From CBINFS01 sp966250015 (GTDB lineage: Bacteria > Bacteroidota > Rhodothermia > Rhodothermales > DASSAV01), in the NCBI GenBank assembly GCA_966250015.1, contig CBINFS010000022.1, positions 1 to 57,977 on the forward strand: 57,977 nucleotides of DNA, read 5' to 3'. A program made the position numbers and the translations under genes. Positions 9,246 to 17,916 of this stretch are shown piece after piece. Positions within the stretch are counted from its first letter, which is position 1; each line of letters starts with the position of its first letter. The notes under the pieces were generated by a model. The model was not told where the DNA came from. It was given only the letters and a program-made list of their open reading frames with translations, and did no database searches.

Positions 9246-11996
9246 TTAGGTTCGAAGGACGCTTCGGAGCGCTCTTCGAGAGCTTACGTCAAGCTTTGCA
9301 AACACTTTGTGCAGGTGGTACTCGACCGTGCGCGGGCTGATGAAAAGCTGACTGCCGATTTCTGGATTGGTGTGTCCTTCCGCTGCGAGCCGTGCGATCT
9401 GCGTTTCCTGAGCGGTTAGTGCGTCCATGGTCTCTGCGGTGCGCTTCTGTATTTTCTCGCCCGTTGCCACCAGCTCACGTCGAGCGCGTTCGGCGAATGC
9501 GCTGGCTCCGAATTTGCTCAGCATTTCGTAGGCGTGGCGCAGGTGCTCGCGTGCGTCCGAGCGCTGCTTCTGGCGACGAAGCCACTCGCCGTACACCAGG
9601 TGCGCGCGAGCCAGATGAATAGTGATCCGCGTGCGTGCGAGCCGTTCGATGGCCTCGCGATAGAGGGTATCCGCCGCCTGGCCCTCTTCAAGTAGTGCGT
9701 GGGACCGAGCCAGGATACCCAGCGCCCAGTCGGTGCCACACGCACGGTTGCGTTCGTCGAGCCTGCTCAAGGCGGTCTCCGCCGCGTCGAGGGCGCCCAC
9801 TCTGGCTCCTGCTTCTACCAGCTCGGAGAGGGAAAACCCGTAGAATCCCGGGTCCTCGTGTTGACACGCCCGGTTGGCTTCAGTAAGAGCAGCATCGTAC
9901 CGGCCCAGGCCGTTGTACAAAATGGACGTGGAGTAGTGGCACACCCCGATGCCTCTCCCCTCTCCCCTCGCCGTTACGTCCCGAAGTGCCGTTTCAACGA
10001 GATCCAGCGTACGATCTTCGTCACCGCGCCAGGCCGCTACCAGCAAATCGCTGTACCGTAACGTTGCACTGCCCGTTGCCTCCGTGATCGCGTCTGCCTC
10101 CTCAACCAGAGCCGAAGCTGCGTCAAACTCACCGGCATGTACGTGCACGCCAGCACGATACTCGAGTGCTACAGGAAGGACCGTTAGTCCACCGGCCTCA
10201 CGGGCAAGCCGAACCGCGTGCGTGGCCAATCCATGCCACAGTTCATCGTCCCACAAATCTCCCGCATTGAGCCAGGCCAGCCAGAGCCAGCGCATCACGT
10301 CGTCCTCACTGCGGCCAACCTCGCGCTGAAACGCGTCCAGCGCTTGCCTCAATGGCCGCACGCCCGCGACGAAACCATCCGTATATCGCGTAGCCACACC
10401 TTCGAGGAGGAGGTCGATAGGCCGGGCCGGCTGCGGCCCTTTTGGCGCAGCCCGTGCAGCCACAGCGATTTCGTGCAATCCCCGGTGGCCATTCAGTCGG
10501 CCTGCGAAGATTGCAGCCCCCAGCGCTTCAAGGTACGTCTCACGCGCCAGTGCACCGTCTAGACCTTCGAACCGTCTGGCCGCGTCGAGCAGTAAGGGCG
10601 GAGCGTCGTTGCCACGTCTCCGGGCGAAGACGATGCGGGCGCGTAATCTCGCTACCTGCGCTTGTTGACGTTCGTCCAGAGAGGAGAGTTCCGCTGCCGT
10701 GAGGAGCCGGTGCGCTTCATCTGGAGCCCCGGCCTCGAACTTGACCTGGGCTGCGGCCAGCGCCCGTGCGCCGCGACGCGCAGGATCAGGGGTCATTTCA
10801 GTTGCTCGCTCGAGGAAGGCTGCCGAGGCTGCAATACCGCCGCGGCTCCTTGCCCGGTCAGCCGAGCGCTCCAGTGCACCGGCTACGTCTTCGTCGGGAC
10901 CGGTTGCAGCCAGGGCGCGATGCCAGGCCAGACGATCGGGGTCGGCGAGCGGATCGGTCACGTCCGCAAGCGCACGATGGACACGCTGTCGTTCAGGCAA
11001 AGCAGCCGACCGGTACGCTGCCGAGCGCACCAGCGGATGGCGAAAACGCACCCTGGCGCCGAATTTGATCAGCTCCGCCGCCTCTGCCGGTGATGCAGCA
11101 TCAGCGCCGATTCCGAGTAGCCTGGCAGCACGCCACAATAAGTCTGGGTCGCCCACCGGCTCCGCAGCCGCCACGAGCAGAAGCCGCTGCGACCCGACCG
11201 GCAAGGACTGGATACGCAACACGTACTCCAGCTCGATGCGGCTCGAGAGGGGTACGGCGTCGGGAAGCACAAACCCGCCAGCCAGCTCGGATGAGGTGAG
11301 CGATCGAGGCAGCTCCAGCAATGCGAGCGGATTGCCGCGTGAGTCGGCGACGATCCGGTCACGCACCCGTTTGTCCAGCCGCCCGGGCGTTGCCAGCTCC
11401 AGCAGCTTCCGGGCATCATGATCCTTCAGGCCCTGTACGTGAAGGGTTGGGAGCCCTGAAAACAACGTTTCGTAGCCGGTTTCACGCAGGGCAAACACCA
11501 TGGCTACAGGCTCCGCAAGAAAACGGCGCGCGACGAACGCCAGAATCTGTGCCGACGCTCGATCGACCCATTGAATGTCGTCGACGATGCAAATGAGCGG
11601 TTGGTCCTCTGATGCGTCGGATAGCAGGTTGAGCACCGCCAGGCCGATGAGAAATCGGTCCGGAGTCACCCCCGCCTTCATGCCAAAAGCCGTACTGAGC
11701 GCGTCGCGCTGGGGATCCGGCAGCCTCGAAAGACGACCTAACAGGGGGGCGCAGATCTGGTGCAAAACGGCAAAGGCAAGCTCAACCTCAGATTCGTTTC
11801 CCGAAGCGCGAATGATTCGACACTCGGATGCCCTTTCTGCCAGGTAGTCCAGCATCGCCGTCTTGCCGATACCAGCCTCGCCGCGTACGACCAGCACCTG
11901 ACTCTCCTTCGACCGGACACCGTTCACCAGTTGATCGAGCAGCGCACACTCACCGCTACGGCCGAGCAATCTGTACCTGTAAGAAAAGACGGACAT
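9246..11996 (-). CDS. Large AAA-ATPase LuxR-family transcriptional regulator (LAL type)
   Basis: A 916-residue regulator. The ATG at 11996 has GGAG seven bases upstream and is preferred to an in-frame TTG at 12098. The N-terminus carries Walker A (GEAGIGKT, about residue 40) and Walker B (ICIVDDIQWVD, about 140). The middle is a long helical TPR-like array. The C-terminus is a LuxR/GerE helix-turn-helix (LTAQETQIARLAAEGHTNPE ... SPRTVEYHLHKVFAKL). By family, ATP and an inducer bind the STAND/AAA and TPR parts, and the HTH then activates promoters. LAL regulators are most common in Actinobacteria and Proteobacteria, so the regulator-hydrolase-SDR block may have been acquired; this is inference. 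Confidence 0.9.
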   Translation of the reverse strand: MSVFSYRYRLLGRSGECALLDQLVNGVRSKESQVLVVRGEAGIGKTAMLDYLAERASECRIIRASGNESEVELAFAVLHQICAPLLGRLSRLPDPQRDALSTAFGMKAGVTPDRFLIGLAVLNLLSDASEDQPLICIVDDIQWVDRASAQILAFVARRFLAEPVAMVFALRETGYETLFSGLPTLHVQGLKDHDARKLLELATPGRLDKRVRDRIVADSRGNPLALLELPRSLTSSELAGGFVLPDAVPLSSRIELEYVLRIQSLPVGSQRLLLVAAAEPVGDPDLLWRAARLLGIGADAASPAEAAELIKFGARVRFRHPLVRSAAYRSAALPERQRVHRALADVTDPLADPDRLAWHRALAATGPDEDVAGALERSADRARSRGGIAASAAFLERATEMTPDPARRGARALAAAQVKFEAGAPDEAHRLLTAAELSSLDERQQAQVARLRARIVFARRRGNDAPPLLLDAARRFEGLDGALARETYLEALGAAIFAGRLNGHRGLHEIAVAARAAPKGPQPARPIDLLLEGVATRYTDGFVAGVRPLRQALDAFQREVGRSEDDVMRWLWLAWLNAGDLWDDELWHGLATHAVRLAREAGGLTVLPVALEYRAGVHVHAGEFDAASALVEEADAITEATGSATLRYSDLLVAAWRGDEDRTLDLVETALRDVTARGEGRGIGVCHYSTSILYNGLGRYDAALTEANRACQHEDPGFYGFSLSELVEAGARVGALDAAETALSRLDERNRACGTDWALGILARSHALLEEGQAADTLYREAIERLARTRITIHLARAHLVYGEWLRRQKQRSDAREHLRHAYEMLSKFGASAFAERARRELVATGEKIQKRTAETMDALTAQETQIARLAAEGHTNPEIGSQLFISPRTVEYHLHKVFAKLDVSSRRALRSVLRT

Positions 11997-12299
11997 GCCC
12001 ACACTCCGGTTGTTCCTGCCAACGCCGTGAAGGCGATCACGAAACGAAAGGCCAACTTCAGACGTGCGTGGGGCTGATAAGCTGTCACCAGGGAACAAGC
12101 GCCAATGCTATGGCCTGTCTTAACTTACACCAGGATTCGTGCTTTTACAATGTGCTCCACAAGAAACACCGATTCCGTCATATTCCAGGCCACCTGCCGC
12201 TTCCACTAATCCAAAATGCTGGCTGTAGCATTAGACGGGCCGCTCAATAATCAGCCAAACGCGGGCTCATGGCGCCCCGGAACAATCAGCCAGAAGGGC
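11997..12299. other. Intergenic spacer without recognisable feature
   Basis: A spacer of about 300 bp between the LAL regulator start and the yhbY stop. The GGAG Shine-Dalgarno of the regulator lies at its left edge. I see no gene, terminator hairpin with T-run or repeat module. Confidence 0.5.
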
Positions 12300-12611
12300 T
12301 CAGCCGGGAAGCTTGATGACAGGATTCTTAGGGTACGGGTGGTAGAGGACGACGACGCGGCCAATGACCTGAACCAAAATGGCGCCTTCGATGCGGGCGG
12401 CGAGGGCTTCGCCAGTCTCGCGCGCACTTTCCGGCGCTGTGTCAAGCACTTTCACCTTGAGCAGCTCGCGGGTGCGAAACGTGTTTTCGACGTCACGGAC
12501 GACCGGGGTGGTCACCCCTTCCTTGCCGACGTGGACGACCGGCTTCAGGTCGTGGGCGAGCGAACGGAGGTAGGCGCGTTGTTTCGTCGTTAAGGGTTGA
12601 GGCGCGGGCAT
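12300..12611 (-). CDS. yhbY: YhbY-type CRM-domain RNA-binding protein
   Basis: A 103-residue protein close to the usual ~97 of YhbY. The CRM domain spans nearly all of it: LTTKQRAYLRSLAHDLKPVV, the conserved HVGKEGVT loop (GxxG-type RNA contact), ELLKVKVLD and the closing RVVVLYHPY. YhbY associates with pre-50S ribosomal particles and assists assembly in other bacteria. The start at 12611 is chosen by family length; 42 further in-frame codons upstream show no similarity. It is monocistronic here. Confidence 0.9.
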   Translation of the reverse strand: MPAPQPLTTKQRAYLRSLAHDLKPVVHVGKEGVTTPVVRDVENTFRTRELLKVKVLDTAPESARETGEALAARIEGAILVQVIGRVVVLYHPYPKNPVIKLPG

Positions 12612-12787
12612 CGCTACAGGGCTGAAATGAATGTAATGATTGCGCGGATGTGCACCGCCAAACGCACTCGTTGTTCCGGAAAGAAAGTTTAGACACCACG
12701 AATCATGCATCAGTATGAAGATGTTGTTACGCGCCATAAGTGTTTGGTAACAGGGCCTTGCGTGCCCGATACTGCGATCAGGTGAAG

Positions 12788-12817
12788 CGGTTCATCCGAA
12801 CCGTGATCGTGTCACGG
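12788..12817 (+). promoter_or_regulatory. Two mutually exclusive small hairpins
   Basis: The stem cggttc/gaaccg (12788-12803) and the stem ccgtga/tcacgg (12801-12817) share bases 12801-12803, so only one can form at a time. They lie ~75 bp before a 45-codon membrane ORF. The arrangement resembles an attenuator, but there is no T-run to make one form a terminator. Confidence 0.3.
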
Positions 12818-12891
12818 TCGTAGTTCGGGTCGGCACTATAACTTTAGAGCCGGAGCAGTCGTATAACCGTCCGTATTAACCGGTAAAAGCG

Positions 12892-13029
12892 ATGCCAGCG
12901 AACAACACCGCCGTACAGAAACGGGAAAGGAGCGAAACGCATCCCTTCTGGAACCATCTGACGGATGCCGGCCCATTCCTTCTCGGCACCCTTCTCGCGC
13001 TGCTCCTCGCCTGGGCCGGGTTCTTCTGA
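12892..13029 (+). CDS. Predicted 45-residue single-span membrane peptide
   Basis: Reading from the ATG at 12892 gives 45 residues: a polar, charged N-half (MPANNTAVQKRERSETHPFW) and a C-half that is one strong transmembrane helix (GPFLLGTLLALLLAWAGFF) ending directly at TGA. Charge distribution favours an N-in orientation, with the helix running to the C-terminus. A C-terminal helix of this type is common in small regulatory membrane peptides. The Shine-Dalgarno is weak (ggtaaaag), as expected in Bacteroidota relatives. A pyrimidine-rich run follows the stop. No family is recognised; support is the coherent amphipathic/hydrophobic design only. Confidence 0.45.
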   Translation: MPANNTAVQKRERSETHPFWNHLTDAGPFLLGTLLALLLAWAGFF

Positions 13030-13148
13030 TACCCTTTTCTCCTCCCCCTTGCTCTTTTTTGATTCGTCTTGTCTTTCCGCACCAGAAGGCGCGAAGCACG
13101 CTATGTTGTGAAGGGGTACTGTACGTGCCGTATAGCCATTCTCGAAAG

Positions 13149-13395
13149 CCGCGTTTCAAGAAGATCCCTCACCCGCTTCGCGGGATTCGGGATGACATAG
13201 TGGAGCGATGGCAATAGCAGTGAGGTCAGATACTTACCCGCACCTCTCTATTTGTCATTCCGAGCGCCAGCGAGGAATCTTCCCATGTGCGGCTATCAGG
13301 ATTGACTCCAACGGTGATAGAAAAGAATGCTCCCCTGGACGGGCCTGTCCCCTACTCGCTACGGGAGGAGCTGTCGAGGAGCAACTGAGGGGTAG
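13149..13395 (+). repeat. Second dispersed repeat class, copy at 13.2 kb
   Basis: It starts with gccgcgtttca, then a palindromic block (ccctcacccgcttcgcggga, ending in ttcgggatgac). It continues through tgtcattccgagcgccagcg and a long tail with ccaacggtgatagaaaagaa and tcccctggac. The first ~120 bases recur at 23517-23665, and the tail recurs inverted at 57875-57977. No conserved ORF. Confidence 0.75.
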
Positions 13396-13441
13396 ACCGT
13401 TTCGCTTTATTCAATACTGTGGCAGGAAGGCCGAATGCTTA

Positions 13442-13725
13442 CCTGGATCCCGGCTCGGAGGCCGGGATGACGCGTTTTTAGGGGTACGTTTACCAAAAGG
13501 CACTTCTCAGTAATTACCCTAAATGCATAATAATCCAGGTCATTCCCGCGAAAGCGGAAATCCAGGAACGCTCCGAGCAAAGCAGAACCGTATTGCCTGA
13601 CGGGCCATCGCCCGGATCTCCGCCTTCGCGGAGATGACATGTTGGGATAAGTGTTTAACAAGAGTACACGTCTCGCCTTCGGTTTAACCCCCTCAAGCCA
13701 CCATCCGCGGACTGTCGTTCTACCA
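13442..13725 (+). repeat. Composite intergenic repeat, copy 3 (all four modules)
   Basis: Module A at 13442-13473 (cctggatcccggctcggagg), B at 13539-13567 (cattcccgcgaaagcggaaa), C at 13611-13640 (ctccgccttcgcggag), D at 13671-13720 ending ccgcggactgtcgttc. The order and spacing match copy 1. This is the most complete copy and directly precedes the tricorn-like gene, so it may contribute to its 5' leader. Confidence 0.8.
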
Positions 13726-13826
13726 ACCGACCACCTTTTTTGAATGAACCACATGAAATGGAGCCTTTCGTACGTTACCTTTCGAAAAGACTTCCTCACC
13801 TATCCCTAGTTTTCTCAGAACAGGAA

Positions 13827-16800
13827 ATGCGAAAAGTTTACCTGTTGCTCCTTACGATCGTTTCGCTATCGTACGTGGGCGCTGCGTATGCCCAGGTGGA
13901 TGCGCGGTTGCTGCGTTACCCGGACGTCTCCGATACGCACATCGCCTTCGTTTATGCCGGCGACATCTGGATGGTCCCCCGTGAGGGTGGTGTGGCCGTG
14001 CGGCTCAGCTCGCCTCCGGGCGAGGAAACCTTTCCCCGGTTCTCACCGGACGGCCGGCGAGTCGCTTTCAGCGGGAATTACGACGGAAACGTCGACATCT
14101 ACGTGATGCCTGCCCTCGGCGGCACGCCCGTCCGACTGACCCACCACCCGATGAACGACCGCCTGCTCGACTGGTACCCGGACGGAAGCGCCCTGCTCTT
14201 CGCCTCGGCGCGCGAGAGCGGGAGTCAGCGCTTCAATCAGCTCTACCGCGTCAGCGACAAGGGCGGCCTGCCCGACAAGCTACCCGTCGCGATGGGTGAG
14301 TTCGGCGCGATTTCACCCGACGGCAAAACGCTTGCCTTCACCATGATCAGCCGCGACTTCCGGACGTGGAAACGGTACCGCGGCGGCATGGCGCCGGACA
14401 TCTTTCTGTTCGACCTGAACACCCACGAGTCGAAAAACGTCACGAACAGTGACGCCAACGAGAGCCACCCCATGTGGCACGGGCGCACCCTCTATTTCCT
14501 TTCCGACCGTGGACCCGAGGAGCGGTACAACATCTGGGCGTACGACCTCGATACCGAAGCCATACGCCAGGTGACGGACTTCGACGACTTCGACATCCAC
14601 TTCCCCGCCATCGGCCCGCGTGACATCGTCTTCGAGGCCGGGGGACTGCTGTACCTCCTCAACCTCCAAACCGAGCAGTACCGGCCGGTCGACGTGAAGG
14701 TCGTAACGGACCTCGCCTCTCGGCAAGCTCGCTCGATCAACGTCGGCCAAGAGATCCAGTGGGCAGGGATCTCACCCTCCGGAAAGCGTGCGGTATTTCA
14801 GGCGCGGGGCGACATCTTCACCGTACCCGCCGAGCACGGCCCCGTGCTCAACCTGACCCATTCGTCCGGCGTCGCGGAGCGCTATCCCGCCTGGTCACCC
14901 GACGGCAAACAGATCGCGTACTTCTCCGACCGGTCGGGCGAGTACGAGCTGACCGTCCGGCCTGCCGGTGTGTCGGGCGAAGAAACCACGCTGACGAAGC
15001 TCGGCGCCGGCTTCCGCTACCAGCCGGTGTGGTCGCCGGACAGCAAAAAGATCGCTTTCATAGACGAAACCAAGACCATCCGGATCTTCGACGTCGAGAC
15101 GAAAAAGGTCACTGACGTCGACCAGGAGCTCTGGATGTCTCATTTTGGACTCGAGCTCTTCCCAATGAGCTGGTCGCCCGATAGCCGGTGGGTCGTATAC
15201 TCGCGCGGGCTCGAAAACCGGCACGACGCCCTCTTCCTCTTCGACACACAGACCGGCCAGCGCCACCAGGTGACCTCGGGCTACTACAACGACACAACGC
15301 CGGTTTTCGACCGCGAAGGAAAATACCTCTTCTTCCTCACCGACCGCCGCCTCGAACCGGTCTACAGTGACCTGGACAACTCCTGGATCTACCCCAATAC
15401 CACGCAGATCGCCGCCGTCCCCCTCCGGAAGGACATCCCCTCACCGCTCGGACCCCGCAACGACGACGAGGGTGTGGAAGAGGAGGAAAATCCCGAAGAG
15501 GAGAACGGAGAGACCGAGGAGCAGGGCGAAGAGGACACAACGGAAGTAGCCGTTGAGCCGGTGATGATCGACCTGGACGGCTTCGAGCAACGCCTGGTCG
15601 TGCTTCCCCCTGCACCCGGCAACTACGCGCTGCTGACGGCTGTGGAAGGGAAAGTGATCTTCCACCGCTACCCCCGCACCGGTGCGGACGACGAAGCAAG
15701 GCCCCTGCTCTACTTCGACCTGGAGGAGCGGGAAGAAAAGACGATCCTCCCGGACGTGGACAGCTACACCGTCTCGGCCGACGGCAAGAAATTGCTCGTC
15801 GTCAACGAAGGCGCCTGGGCCATCGTAGACCCGGCGGAGAACCAGAGGATCGAAAAGACCCTCCGCACGAACGAGATGGAGGCCGTCCTGGAGCCACTGG
15901 CAGAGTGGCGGCAGATCTTCAACGACGCCTGGCGCCTGCAACGCGACTACTTCTACGACCCCAACATGCACGGCGTCGACTGGCCGGCCATGCGGGAGCA
16001 CTACGGACGCCTGATCGAGGACGCCTCGACCCGTTGGGACGTCGACTACGTCATCGGCGAGCTGATCGCCGAGCTCAACGCCTCGCACACCTACCGGGGT
16101 GGCGGTGCGGTCGAGCAGGCCAGAACGCGTGGAGGCGGCCTCCTGGGTGTCGACTGGGCACTCGAAAACGGCGCGTATCGAATCAAAAAGATCATCGAAG
16201 GCGCACCGTGGGACAGTGAAGTCCGCTCGCCGCTCCGCGAGCCCGGCGTCGTGGTGAACGAAGGCGACTACGTGCTCGCCGTCAACGGCGTGCCGGTCGA
16301 CGTGAGCCGCGACCCGTGGGCTGCCTTCGAAGGTACGAACGGCAAGCCCGTCCTGCTCACCGTTAACGACCGCCCCACGCTCGAAGGAGCGCGTCAGGTG
16401 CTCGTCCAGCCCCTCAATAGCGAAACCCGCCTGCGTAACCTTGCATGGATAGAGGCGAACCGGCGGCGTGTCGAGGAGCTGAGCGGCGGGCGCGTCGGGT
16501 ACATCTACGTCCCCAGCACCGGCATTGACGGACAGACCGAGCTCGTCCGCCAGTTCAGCGCGCAATACACGAAGGAAGGGCTGGTAATCGACGAACGGTT
16601 CAATAGCGGCGGGCAGATACCTGACCGCTTCATCGAGCTGCTGAACCGCCCGCCCCTCGCCTTCTGGAGCGTTCGGCACGGCAAGACCTGGTCGTGGCCG
16701 CCCATCGCCCACTTCGGGCCCAAAGCCATGCTCATCAACGGATGGAGCGGCTCGGGCGGCGACGCTTTCCCGTACTACTTCAAAAAGGCCGGCCTCGGAC

Positions 16801-17105
16801 CCCTCATCGGATCGCGTACGTGGGGAGGCCTCATCGGCATCAGCGGAGCACCGGGCCTGATCGACGGCGGCGTCGTGACCGTCCCAACGTTCCGCATGTA
16901 TGACGTCGACGGCACGTGGTTCTCGGAAGGTTACGGCGTCGATCCGGACATCCAAGTGCCCGAGGACCCGACCGCCCTCGCGAACGGGAGTGATCCGCAG
17001 CTCGAACGCGCGGTGCAGGAGGTTTTACGTATGCTCGACGAAAATCCACCCCCGGCGCCTGCTCGCCCGGAATACGAGGTTCGCGCTCCCCGCGGCAGGC
17101 GGTAA
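13827..17105 (+). CDS. Tricorn-like peptidase, S41 family, exported
   Basis: A 1092-residue protein from ATG 13827, which gives a typical signal peptide (RKVYLLLLTIVSLSYVGAAYAQ); an upstream in-frame ATG adds 29 non-signal residues. Residues ~25-540 are WD40/TolB-like beta-propeller repeats (SPDGRRVAFSG, SPDGKQIAYFSDRSGEYEL). An acidic linker of Glu-rich residues lies near 549-573. The C-terminal half has the tricorn core: S753-H754 in NASHTY, a PDZ domain near 800-880 (VNEGDYVLAVNGVPVD), and the nucleophile region GWSGSGGDAF with S976. The tricorn family degrades oligopeptides; this exported version would act in the periplasm. Transcription ends at a strong bidirectional hairpin. Confidence 0.93.
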   Translation: MRKVYLLLLTIVSLSYVGAAYAQVDARLLRYPDVSDTHIAFVYAGDIWMVPREGGVAVRLSSPPGEETFPRFSPDGRRVAFSGNYDGNVDIYVMPALGGTPVRLTHHPMNDRLLDWYPDGSALLFASARESGSQRFNQLYRVSDKGGLPDKLPVAMGEFGAISPDGKTLAFTMISRDFRTWKRYRGGMAPDIFLFDLNTHESKNVTNSDANESHPMWHGRTLYFLSDRGPEERYNIWAYDLDTEAIRQVTDFDDFDIHFPAIGPRDIVFEAGGLLYLLNLQTEQYRPVDVKVVTDLASRQARSINVGQEIQWAGISPSGKRAVFQARGDIFTVPAEHGPVLNLTHSSGVAERYPAWSPDGKQIAYFSDRSGEYELTVRPAGVSGEETTLTKLGAGFRYQPVWSPDSKKIAFIDETKTIRIFDVETKKVTDVDQELWMSHFGLELFPMSWSPDSRWVVYSRGLENRHDALFLFDTQTGQRHQVTSGYYNDTTPVFDREGKYLFFLTDRRLEPVYSDLDNSWIYPNTTQIAAVPLRKDIPSPLGPRNDDEGVEEEENPEEENGETEEQGEEDTTEVAVEPVMIDLDGFEQRLVVLPPAPGNYALLTAVEGKVIFHRYPRTGADDEARPLLYFDLEEREEKTILPDVDSYTVSADGKKLLVVNEGAWAIVDPAENQRIEKTLRTNEMEAVLEPLAEWRQIFNDAWRLQRDYFYDPNMHGVDWPAMREHYGRLIEDASTRWDVDYVIGELIAELNASHTYRGGGAVEQARTRGGGLLGVDWALENGAYRIKKIIEGAPWDSEVRSPLREPGVVVNEGDYVLAVNGVPVDVSRDPWAAFEGTNGKPVLLTVNDRPTLEGARQVLVQPLNSETRLRNLAWIEANRRRVEELSGGRVGYIYVPSTGIDGQTELVRQFSAQYTKEGLVIDERFNSGGQIPDRFIELLNRPPLAFWSVRHGKTWSWPPIAHFGPKAMLINGWSGSGGDAFPYYFKKAGLGPLIGSRTWGGLIGISGAPGLIDGGVVTVPTFRMYDVDGTWFSEGYGVDPDIQVPEDPTALANGSDPQLERAVQEVLRMLDENPPPAPARPEYEVRAPRGRR

Positions 17106-17133
17106 AAGCGATTGGACCCGCTTCCTGTGAATG

Positions 17134-17173
17134 AAAAAAGGCCGGGTGGCGCAATGCCACCCGGCCAATTCTT
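17134..17173. terminator. Bidirectional intrinsic terminator
   Basis: A perfect 11-bp stem ggccgggtggc (17140-17150)/gccacccggcc (17156-17166) has a five-base loop. It is preceded by six A and followed by a T-rich stretch (aattctttctt). It therefore works for the tricorn-like gene on the plus strand and the cold-shock gene on the minus strand. Confidence 0.92.
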
Positions 17174-17211
17174 TCTTCTTTCGGCTTCGTGAGCCGCTTT
17201 TGGGACAGGGA

Positions 17212-17430
17212 TCAGTGTGACCCGTTGGCCCGTGATACGTTTTGAGCACTCAAACCCTTGGGTGTGTTCTCCACCTCAAAGGTCACTTCCTCTCCGTCGC
17301 GAAGACCTTCATCCCAGCCAAGCCCTTCGACATTGTTACGATGGACGAAAACGTCCTTGCTGCCGTCGACGGGTTGGATGAAGCCATATCCCTTCTCGGC
17401 ATTGAACCACTTTACTGTTCCGCGTTGCAT
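17212..17430 (-). CDS. Cold-shock domain protein
   Basis: A 72-residue single CSD. The RNP1 motif KGYGFI and RNP2 motif VFVH are intact, and the start MQRGTVKWFNAEKGYGFIQP is canonical. It is an OB-fold single-stranded nucleic acid binder that acts as RNA chaperone or antiterminator. About 210 bp of gene-free sequence upstream could be a long structured 5' leader, as is common for csp genes, but I could not assign a conserved cold box. It is convergent with the tricorn-like gene and shares its terminator. Confidence 0.95.
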   Translation of the reverse strand: MQRGTVKWFNAEKGYGFIQPVDGSKDVFVHRNNVEGLGWDEGLRDGEEVTFEVENTPKGLSAQNVSRANGSH

Positions 17431-17643
17431 AACCTGTTACGCCTTCTGCCCTATCCACGCGTAAAACGAAGCCGAAAGAACTGCATTACCTTCCAGACCA
17501 GCCTCACCGTGTCAAAGACAATATTGAGAAATTGTGAATATCGCATACTACGTGCCCCTCCCCATAAAGTTCTCCCAAGCTACAGATTTCCTCGAATGAC
17601 ATAAAAGGCCCACATTTTTAGCGAGGGGATACCCAGTGAGACT

Positions 17644-17913
17644 TCACTCGTCATCCTTCACCCTTCCACCTTCACATGCCGTCTCACCCGGACACGCGTG
17701 CTCTCTGCTTCTCTTTGGAATCCAGCCTAGCTCACGCAGCAGCCGGCACACCGTCAGCACACCTATAAGCGCCCCACAGAGCAACGTCAGGGTCTCGAGA
17801 ATACCGTCCAGCACGTTCCACACCGACGCCAGCCCTGCCCCCCACGTGATCAACAGCCCCATAAACGGCCGCGTTATCGCTTTCCTCGTCGCCCCCCGCT
17901 CCCACTGGTCCAT
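17644..17913 (-). CDS. Small membrane protein at end of phage cassette, holin-like
   Basis: An 89-residue protein with one or two hydrophobic helices (MGLLITWGAGLASVWNVL; TLTLLCGALIGVLTVC) followed by a basic/polar tail (RLLRELGWIPKRSRE). The length and layout fit a phage holin or other small phage membrane protein. It begins three bases after the stop of the preceding structural-type gene, so it belongs to the same operon and is its last member. No endolysin gene is adjacent, which weakens the holin reading. The sequence itself is not diagnostic. Confidence 0.6.
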   Translation of the reverse strand: MDQWERGATRKAITRPFMGLLITWGAGLASVWNVLDGILETLTLLCGALIGVLTVCRLLRELGWIPKRSREHACPGETACEGGRVKDDE

Positions 17914-17916
17914 GTC

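Noticed and set aside
15441..16955. 504-codon minus-strand ORF inside the tricorn gene
   Set aside because: Low-complexity Val/Asp/Ala composition typical of a GC-rich antisense frame; the plus-strand peptidase has full domain support.
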